From positions 1 to 13,898 of the forward strand of contig JAKEHX010000376.1 of assembly GCA_022614795.1 (NCBI GenBank): a stretch of 13,898 nt of DNA. Direction: 5' to 3'. Of the stretch, positions 9,201 to 13,898 are shown one piece after another. Every line of letters begins with the position of its first letter. Position 1 is the first letter of the stretch. This DNA is from Planctomycetaceae bacterium. Lineage in GTDB: Bacteria > Planctomycetota > Planctomycetia > Pirellulales > Pirellulaceae. The position numbers and the translations under genes are program-made. The notes under the pieces were generated by a model, which was given only the letters and a program-made list of their open reading frames with translations, ran no database searches and was not told where the DNA came from.

Positions 9201-10192
9201 CGGCCCGCGCGCTGGCCAATGCGGGCGAGCGGAACATGCTCGACACGTTCGTCGCCCTGCTCGATTCCGAGAACGTCCGAGTCCGTACCCGCAGCAGCCA
9301 ATCGCTACGTGCCCTCACCGGCCAGAAGATCGATTTCGCCCCGGAAGGTAAGGCCGAGGACCGCGCCAAGTCGATTGCGGCGTGGAAGGAATGGGTCAGC
9401 GCCGAAGGGGCGACGGCCAAATTCACTCTCCCCCTCTCCGATCAGGCGGTGGCGCTGGGTCGGACTCTCTATGTCTCGCAGGAGAAGGCGCCGCAGTCCA
9501 AGGTCTTCGAGCTGGACCACCAGAACAAAGAAGTCTGGAAGAAAGACCTGCCGGGGCAGGCCTGGGGCTGCCAGGGACTGCCCAACGGCAATCGTCTGAT
9601 TGCCGTCTATGCCCACAGCATGGTGATTGAGTATGGGGCCGATGGCGAGGAGGTGTGGCGCAAAGAAGGGCTCCCGGGAGCGCCGTATAGCGTGCAGCGG
9701 CTCGACGACGGCACCACGCTGGTGGCCTGCGCCGATGCCCAGCAGCTCGTCGAGATCGCTCCCGACGGCAGCACCAAATCGATCAATCTCCAGGGCCGGC
9801 CCATGTCGGCCCAGCGGCTCGATAGCGGCAACACGCTCTGTGCCCTGATGCAAGGGAACCGCGTCGTCGAGGTCGATCGGGCGGGCAAGATCGTCTGGGA
9901 AATCCGCCCGGGCGACGGCCGCAACAACCCCTCGCATGCGGTCCGGTTGGAAAACGGCAATACGCTCGTGTGCATGATGGGGAGCCGACAGGTCGTTGAA
10001 TACGACCCCACCGGCAAGACGGTTGTCTGGCAGAGCAGGGGCCGCCTGGCGAATGTTTATGGCGCCCAGCGCCTGTCCGACGGCCGGACGATCGTGGCCG
10101 ATTACCAAGGGGTGCACGAGTTCGATCCGTCCGGGCAAAACGAAAAGCTGATCGTGCGTCAGCCCAACGTCGTGGGATTGTCGAGTTATTAG
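6212..10192 (+). CDS. Large secreted PQQ-like propeller / HEAT / propeller protein
   Basis: The product has 1326 residues. A Sec signal peptide is clear: MKK, a hydrophobic core, and a likely cut after AAA (residue 21). Residues about 70-260 are helical and TPR-like. A PQQ-like beta-propeller spans about 287-805 with blade motifs such as LLAIDRRTGELLWES and VRRYDIPSGRLVWEQ. A helical stretch (about 805-920) leads into HEAT-type repeats (about 920-1045, for example DDRVRLAAARALANAG). A second propeller, 1075-1326, has roughly 40-residue repeats of the type RLDSGNTL...VVEVDRAGKIVWE. Two methionine-rich segments interrupt the first propeller (324-338 and 420-437). Such proteins are usually binding scaffolds; nothing identifies a quinoprotein dehydrogenase active site. 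It is probably exported and expressed with the upstream MoxR-Bat genes from a strong Shine-Dalgarno. The domains are clear, the function unknown. Confidence 0.9.
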   Translation: MKKFAFLSTCVLALIVGSAAAQPRRIRPLMIGPAAMAPPAAKAADDAADGDSDKVEQDFPGGAALKTDAEQARLLKRAEQCVEDGRLDLAAVLWQKVLDEAGDTLMVSRVQPKQDFPSSTKLLMYSSLSEEVERTLGKLPKEALDTYRIAADGEAKAVMAAAGPDKEEEALATIVRRFFLSSHGDDAAYKLACIALDRHDFVGASRLLSRILERHPDPSIPRGDLLLRLAVASAHMEDKATAEASLTRASSAPGIRPPSELVDLVRQDVAQRAAVANAAISSASKDWHMDLGNPLRNGHMPALPEGATSRTLSELWVQDFPLAMSGQNMMNQYGMPGMGGIVVFSGRMGGQPNQPQPLSREDMVNRWRENAWRPTPQLLFDGGKVYIKSPDRLTCYSTAALDDRPVWRSLWRNQYQLDGMSQMLAMMAMNYGNMQMMSNSKPRTTAEIMLFGDRVHQSMSIAGGVIYSLEGKAISESAAAQPNAGMRQPQWGVTPRRSRGNWLTAYSAGGGKVKWTRTASDEDKEGGMDVGFLAAPVACGNLLLAPVTDGGTIWLFAMGADDGKTVWKSYLCDEPQGGASPYAPVAMAVEGREAYLTVGCGVIFAVDAVGGTVRWAIRYSRDGKPNNLMRNYGYAMMTLDLSGWDDDVVIPYGRALVVMSSDCDKLLAIDRRTGELLWESPRTSPFGPAASYCLGVNGRGLFVAGKNIVRRYDIPSGRLVWEQETGDSLGRGCVTDDAVYIPVKDSIVKFDAEKGRELAQVGVALTSDDPVGNLFSDGEKLWVVGAGRVYAMTTLEHRMSKLAEQIAAGEPEAQLNRMRLYFKQNEKEAALVDLRGAYVLFQNKLSPDESAQRLFAAMNELKLAQNEPLTALGIVTELFVTAPSPPQLAKETISKRNDVVASAMNVVRQKKLAGGTAALLAVAPLIEDDYQMLSATGAIDATATKDDIPALTEAVASGKPGLQLMTIRALARLAGDDAKQPLASLLEGGDDRVRLAAARALANAGERNMLDTFVALLDSENVRVRTRSSQSLRALTGQKIDFAPEGKAEDRAKSIAAWKEWVSAEGATAKFTLPLSDQAVALGRTLYVSQEKAPQSKVFELDHQNKEVWKKDLPGQAWGCQGLPNGNRLIAVYAHSMVIEYGADGEEVWRKEGLPGAPYSVQRLDDGTTLVACADAQQLVEIAPDGSTKSINLQGRPMSAQRLDSGNTLCALMQGNRVVEVDRAGKIVWEIRPGDGRNNPSHAVRLENGNTLVCMMGSRQVVEYDPTGKTVVWQSRGRLANVYGAQRLSDGRTIVADYQGVHEFDPSGQNEKLIVRQPNVVGLSSY

Positions 10193-10234
10193 CCGTAGGA
10201 CTGATTACCCGTAGGACAAGCGTCCCGCTTGTCC
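10193..10234. repeat. GTAGG-family hairpin in a 46-bp gap
   Basis: GGACAAGCG (10214-10222) and CGCTTGTCC (10226-10234) form a perfect 9-bp stem with a 3-nt loop. CCGTAGGAC occurs twice, at 10193-10201 and 10209-10217, as if one copy were truncated. The hairpin ends 4 nt before the next start codon and takes the place where a Shine-Dalgarno would be; none is present. Confidence 0.85.
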
Positions 10235-10238
10235 CAAG

Positions 10239-11894
10239 ATGAACGCCGATTTCCAACATCGCGTCGCTACGACCTGCGCCTCCCGCGTGGCGGCTGCGGT
10301 CTGCGCTTTCCTGTTTGCCGCCGGCGCAGCGCAAGCCGACGATCCCACGGCTCGCCGGCTTGCCGAGTACCACCTTGAGCCCACGGCCGCATCGCTCAGC
10401 GAATATCTCGCTTCGCTCCAGCCGACGCCCGAGCGCCAGAAGCAACTGCGGGAGCTGATCCTCCAACTCGACGATCCGGACTTTGCCCGCCGCGAAGACG
10501 CCAAGGGCGAGCTGCTTCGTCAGGTGGGCGGCATCGCTCCGCTTCTAGATGAGGCAATCCGCGGCGAGAATCCCGAGATTCGCTGGCGGGCCAAGATCAT
10601 TCGCGACCAGACCAGCCGCGAAAACCGCGCGATCCTGAGCACCGTTTTGGCGGCGATTCACGAGCGCAAGATCGTGGGCCTGGCGGCGCCGCTGTTGGGG
10701 GCCCTGCCGCATTGCGACGACCAGCGGTTACGCCAGCAGCTGCATCGGGCGCTGGTGGCCACTGCCAGTCCCGCCGATACGGGCCTATTGCGCCAGCAGC
10801 TCGCCGCCAGTGACGCCCAGGCGCGCCTCGCCGCAATTGTCGCGCTGGCCGCGGTGCAGGGCGCCGATGCCGACGCCGATGCCGTCGGGCTCCTTGCCGA
10901 TCCGGCCGAAGCGGTGCAGGCGGCTGCTGCCCGCGAACTGGCCAACCATGGCCGCCGCGAAGCCCTGCCGGTGCTGGTGCGGCTGCTCGAATCTTCGGAA
11001 ATGGCCATTCGCGCGCGGGCCATCCAGACGCTGCGGGCATCGACCGGGCAGCAATTCAACTATTCCGTCTATGCCACGCCCGACGAGCGCTCGCGGGCGA
11101 TCGCTGCGTGGAAAACGTGGCTGGCCGGCGAGGGGATGACCGCGCCGCTGGCCGTGCCGCTGGCGGAAGGGCCCGTGTGGCTGGGCCGCCTCTTGGTTTG
11201 CGACTACGCGCAGCACAAGCTCGTCGAGTTCGACGCGGCCGGCAAGCAAGTCTGGGAGAAGGGGGTCGGAGCGCAGCCCTGGGCTTGCCAGGGATTGCCC
11301 AGCGGCCATCGTCTGGTCGGCTCGTACCAGGAGAAATCGATCGCCGAGTACGACGCCCGCGGCGAGGCGGTCTGGCGCTATGACGGCCTGCCCGGCGGGC
11401 CAACCAGCGTCGAGCGGCTGGAAAGCGGCAACACGCTCGTGGCCTGTACCGAGGGGGAAGTCGTCGTTGAGATCGATCCGGCCAAGAAGATCGTCTGGCA
11501 AGCAAAACTCCTGGGGCGGCCCGTCGATGCCCGCCGCCTGGAAGACGGCCGCACGCTCGTGACTCTGCAAAACGCCCAGAAGATCGTAGAGGTCGATTCG
11601 GCCGGCATGATCGTCTGGGAAATCTCCGGCGTCGGCCAGGCGTTCTCGGCCGAGCGGCTGGACAGCGGCAATACGCTGGTCAGTGGCATCGGCCACAGCA
11701 AGGTCCGCGAGTTCGACCGGGCCGGCCGCGTCGTCTGGGAACGCGGGTCGTTCACAAATCCTTATACCGCCCAGCGGCTGCTGAGCGGCAACACGATCGT
11801 CGTCGATACGACCGGCGTCATCGAAATCGATCCGCAGGGGACCGTCGTGAGCCGCCTGGCCCGCGGCAATTTGAGCCGGGCTTGGAGCTACTGA
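10239..11894 (+). CDS. Secreted HEAT-repeat / beta-propeller protein, paralogue of upstream gene
   Basis: The product has 551 residues. It has a long signal peptide with a hydrophobic core at 17-31 and a probable cut after AQA (residue 33). HEAT-like helices follow, including the motif DDPDFARREDAKGELL (about 78-93) and repeats at about 196-275. A conserved segment AIAAWKTWLAGEG joins them to a C-terminal propeller (about 308-551) of repeats such as RLESGNTLVAC...VVEIDPAKKIVW. The second half aligns by eye over its whole length with the last 345 or so residues of the upstream 1326-residue protein, including the linker (AIAAWKTW against SIAAWKEW) and WACQGLPSG against WGCQGLPNG. This indicates tandem duplication. 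Each has its own signal peptide, so both should act outside the cytoplasm. There is no Shine-Dalgarno; translation may depend on coupling from the gene 46 bp upstream. The function is unknown. Confidence 0.9.
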   Translation: MNADFQHRVATTCASRVAAAVCAFLFAAGAAQADDPTARRLAEYHLEPTAASLSEYLASLQPTPERQKQLRELILQLDDPDFARREDAKGELLRQVGGIAPLLDEAIRGENPEIRWRAKIIRDQTSRENRAILSTVLAAIHERKIVGLAAPLLGALPHCDDQRLRQQLHRALVATASPADTGLLRQQLAASDAQARLAAIVALAAVQGADADADAVGLLADPAEAVQAAAARELANHGRREALPVLVRLLESSEMAIRARAIQTLRASTGQQFNYSVYATPDERSRAIAAWKTWLAGEGMTAPLAVPLAEGPVWLGRLLVCDYAQHKLVEFDAAGKQVWEKGVGAQPWACQGLPSGHRLVGSYQEKSIAEYDARGEAVWRYDGLPGGPTSVERLESGNTLVACTEGEVVVEIDPAKKIVWQAKLLGRPVDARRLEDGRTLVTLQNAQKIVEVDSAGMIVWEISGVGQAFSAERLDSGNTLVSGIGHSKVREFDRAGRVVWERGSFTNPYTAQRLLSGNTIVVDTTGVIEIDPQGTVVSRLARGNLSRAWSY

Positions 11895-11898
11895 TCCA

Positions 11899-11970
11899 AT
11901 TTCAGATTTCAGATTTCAGATTGGAAATCCGCAATCCACAATCCGCAATCTGAAATCTGAAATCTGAAAT
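11899..11970. repeat. Perfect inverted heptamer array (TTTCAGA / TCTGAAA)
   Basis: A perfect 24-bp inverted repeat: the left arm at 11899-11922 contains TTTCAGA three times and the right arm at 11947-11970 contains TCTGAAA three times, with a 24-nt loop. The seven-base period continues through the loop: AATCCGC, AATCCAC and AATCCGC (11926-11946) run in register into AATCTGA three times (11947-11967). No T tract follows, so it is not an ordinary intrinsic terminator. It lies in the gap between the HEAT/propeller gene and the last VWA gene. Confidence 0.93.
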
Positions 11971-11986
11971 CATCCGCCGCCGCAAC

Positions 11987-13898
11987 ATGACCTATCCACT
12001 GCTACTTGCCGACCTTGCTCCCTGGCAGCGAACGCTGCTGACGTGGCTGGGCTACGACTTTTCGAGTTCCGCGGAGGGGGCCAGGCCCGAGCTGGTCTGG
12101 ACGAACCTGCCGGCGAGCTGGGGGGTGTTCGTCTTGATCGCGGCCGTCGCCGCCCTGATTTGGGCCGTCTACTGGGTCTATCGCCGCGAGATCGACACCT
12201 GCCCGGCGTGGGTCAAGATGGTCCTGGCGACGCTCCGCACCGCCGTGGTCCTCCTGCTCGTGGTCATTTTCCTCGGGCCGGCCCTGGTCGAGCTGCGGCA
12301 GCGGACGATCCAGCCGTCCCTGGTCGTGCTGCGCGACGCCTCACAGTCGATGAACAATCCAGACGCCTACGAGGACGAAGAGACCGCCAAGATCGCCGCC
12401 GCGGCGCTTCGCCAAAGTCCCGAGAAGATCAAGCAGGACCATCCCTCGCGGGTGCAGATCGTCAACGAAGTGCTGGCCTCTGGCAACGCGAAACTGCTGG
12501 CCGAGCTGCGCACCAAGGGAAAGCTGCAAGCCCTCAATTTCGCGGAGCAAGTGACGAAGGTCGATTTGCGCGACGGCGCTGTAGGGAACGCCCTCCGTGG
12601 CGTTCCGGACGGCAACAAGAGTTCCAACGAAGCCCCGCCGAATACAGCGCCCGCTTTGCCCCCCCTTGTCGCCGACGGTCGCGGCTCCGATCTCTTCAGC
12701 GCGATCCGCCAGTCGCTCGCCAGCGATTCGCCCGCCGCGATCGTGATGTTCACCGACGGCCAGCACACGGGCAAAGACGACGCCCGCGCCGCCGCCCGCG
12801 AGGCCAAGGAGCGCGGCGTGCCGCTGCTCGTCGTCGGCGTGGGCGACCCCAGCCGGCCGCGCAACCTGGAGGTGACCAAAGTCATGGTCAGCTCCAAAGT
12901 CTGGCAGGACGAACCGTTCGAAGTCGATGCGCCGATCTCGATGAATGGCATCGAAGCCGCGGAAATCCGGGCGGAGTTGATCGAACAGCGCGTCGGCGAC
13001 AACGACGCGACTATCGGCGGCGGCACGGTCGTCCAGACGGTCCAGGTCACCAGCAAGCCGGGCGAGCGGCCGCGGGCCCAGTTCTCGCACACGCCGCGCG
13101 AAGCGGGCCGCTTCGTCTATACCGTCAAGGTCGAGCCGCAGGAAGGCGAGCGCCACGAAGAGGACAACCAGCTCAGCTCGCCGGTGGTCCAGGTCTTAAG
13201 CCGCGAGAAGGTCCGCGTGCTGCTCGTCGCCGGAGCGCCCACCTGGGAATACCGCCTGGTCCAGAAGCTGCTCTCGCGCGACAAAACGATCGTCGTCTCC
13301 TGCTGGCTCCAGACCCTCGACGAAGAGCGGGCCCAGGAAGGCACGCGGCTCATCAGCCACCTTCCGACGACGAAGGACGAGCTGTTCTACTACGACGTAA
13401 TCCTGATGTTCGACCCGAATCCGCAGGAATTCGACCAGGCCTGGATGGAGCTCCTCAAGCAGTTTGTCGGCGATCACTCGGGCGGACTGTTGTTCATGGC
13501 CGGGCCGAAACATTCCGGCCGGCTCTTGACCAATGCCCGCACGGCGGAGCTGACGAAAGTCCTGCCGGTGACGTTCGGCGACGTCGGAGCGCTCGAAGTG
13601 GCCGCCCTGCTCTCGACGAACCAGCGGGCTTGGGGCCTGAAGGTCGTGCCCGCCAACGTCGATCATCCCACGATGCGGTTCTATCCCGAGCGGCAGGAGA
13701 CGCTCCAGCGGTGGGAAACGCTCCCCGGCATATTTTGGAGCTTTCCCTGCAAGGACGCCCGGCCGGCTGCCCAGGTGCTTCTCGAACATAGCGACCCCAC
13801 GCTCCGCAGCGTCGAGGGCTCGCGGCCGCTGCTCGTCGCCGGCCGTTACGGCTCGGGGAACACGCTTTATGTGGGCTTCAACGGCACGTGGCGCTGGC
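11987..13898 (+). CDS. Membrane VWA protein with amidotransferase-like domain (3' truncated by window)
   Basis: The frame is open from the ATG at 11987 to the window edge, 637 codons with no stop. Two membrane segments lie at about 45-64 (WGVFVLIAAVAALIWAVYWV) and 83-102. A VWA domain follows with VVLRDASQSM (D117, S119, S121), GSDLFSAI near 235 (serine where threonine is usual) and MFTDG (254-258). From about 411 (VRVLLVAGAPTWEYRLVQ) comes an alpha/beta, glutamine-amidotransferase-like region with WLQT, YYDVILMFDPNP and GGLLFMAGPKH, a layout I associate with planctomycete VWA membrane proteins. Residues about 198-208 are encoded by an in-frame GTAGG-family hairpin within the VWA domain. The topology resembles the BatA-like protein of the same operon, so a related envelope role is inferred. 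The start is 16 nt after a heptamer repeat and has no Shine-Dalgarno; an in-frame stop at 11951-11953 limits upstream starts. Confidence 0.9.
   Translation, partial: MTYPLLLADLAPWQRTLLTWLGYDFSSSAEGARPELVWTNLPASWGVFVLIAAVAALIWAVYWVYRREIDTCPAWVKMVLATLRTAVVLLLVVIFLGPALVELRQRTIQPSLVVLRDASQSMNNPDAYEDEETAKIAAAALRQSPEKIKQDHPSRVQIVNEVLASGNAKLLAELRTKGKLQALNFAEQVTKVDLRDGAVGNALRGVPDGNKSSNEAPPNTAPALPPLVADGRGSDLFSAIRQSLASDSPAAIVMFTDGQHTGKDDARAAAREAKERGVPLLVVGVGDPSRPRNLEVTKVMVSSKVWQDEPFEVDAPISMNGIEAAEIRAELIEQRVGDNDATIGGGTVVQTVQVTSKPGERPRAQFSHTPREAGRFVYTVKVEPQEGERHEEDNQLSSPVVQVLSREKVRVLLVAGAPTWEYRLVQKLLSRDKTIVVSCWLQTLDEERAQEGTRLISHLPTTKDELFYYDVILMFDPNPQEFDQAWMELLKQFVGDHSGGLLFMAGPKHSGRLLTNARTAELTKVLPVTFGDVGALEVAALLSTNQRAWGLKVVPANVDHPTMRFYPERQETLQRWETLPGIFWSFPCKDARPAAQVLLEHSDPTLRSVEGSRPLLVAGRYGSGNTLYVGFNGTWRW
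12581..12606. repeat. GTAGG-family hairpin inside a coding sequence
   Basis: The sequence starts GTAGGGAACGCC and contains the perfect 8-bp stem GGAACGCC (12585-12592) and GGCGTTCC (12599-12606) around the loop CTCCGT. The GTAGG start and compact stem match the hairpin at 10211-10234. Here it lies inside the VWA gene and is translated as roughly VGNALRGVP without breaking the frame. Confidence 0.8.

Noticed and set aside
6212..10192. PQQ-dependent dehydrogenase or arylsulfotransferase
   Set aside because: Propeller blade motifs are present, but I could not see the catalytic residues or the full-length signature of either enzyme family. The HEAT and helical parts argue for a scaffold.
11899..11970. 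Rho-independent terminator
   Set aside because: The 24-bp stem is long, but it is A/T-rich throughout and is not followed by a T tract. It is better explained as a member of the heptamer repeat family.
12578..12610. Frameshift or pseudogene caused by the hairpin in the last VWA gene
   Set aside because: Metal-site motifs lie in the same frame on both sides of the hairpin and no stop codon appears up to the window edge, so the gene seems intact as far as visible.
12043..13791. 582-codon plus-strand open frame
   Set aside because: It is a different frame over the true VWA/amidotransferase-like gene that starts at 11987. Its product is Arg/Gly/Ala-rich with no domains, while the 11987 frame shows membrane segments, a MIDAS site and family motifs, and stays open to the window edge.

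Overview
The window reads as high-GC chromosomal DNA from a planctomycete, most likely a Pirellulales-type organism. This is inferred from gene families that look typical of that phylum: von Willebrand A (VWA) lipoproteins with DRSASM-type metal sites, very long HEAT/beta-propeller secreted proteins, VWA plus amidotransferase-like membrane proteins, and many palindromic intergenic repeats. No rRNA, tRNA, transposase, integrase or CRISPR array is visible.

Layout: a leftward gene (28-1113) encodes a secreted VWA lipoprotein. A divergent intergenic region of about 400 bp follows. Six genes then all run rightward: a MoxR-family AAA+ ATPase (1531-2589), a DUF58 protein (2688-3620), a BatA-like membrane protein with a VWA domain (3796-6114), a 1326-residue secreted propeller/HEAT protein (6212-10192), a 551-residue secreted HEAT/propeller paralogue (10239-11894), and a second membrane VWA/amidotransferase-like protein that runs off the right edge (11987-13898+). 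Gaps are 46 to about 175 bp, so one operon is plausible.

The core is the MoxR-DUF58-Bat module. In this module a cytoplasmic AAA+ ATPase is thought to act as a chaperone or remodeller on VWA partners, some anchored in the membrane, usually in connection with cell-envelope functions or metal-centre maturation. Two exported HEAT/propeller proteins are embedded in the module here. They are candidates for extracytoplasmic scaffolds or clients of the membrane VWA proteins; this is inference from gene order.

The most unusual feature is the non-coding DNA. Every gap downstream of moxR carries a different inverted repeat. Three of the gaps, plus the 5' end of the leftward lipoprotein gene, hold arrays of 7-nt units (GTCAGTN, CAATGAC, TTTCAGA, TTGCAAA) arranged as head-to-head mirror pairs able to fold into long hairpins. 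A second family starting with GTAGG occupies two more gaps. A third GTAGG member lies inside the last gene and is read in frame. Two elements, one of each family, have therefore become protein-coding sequence.
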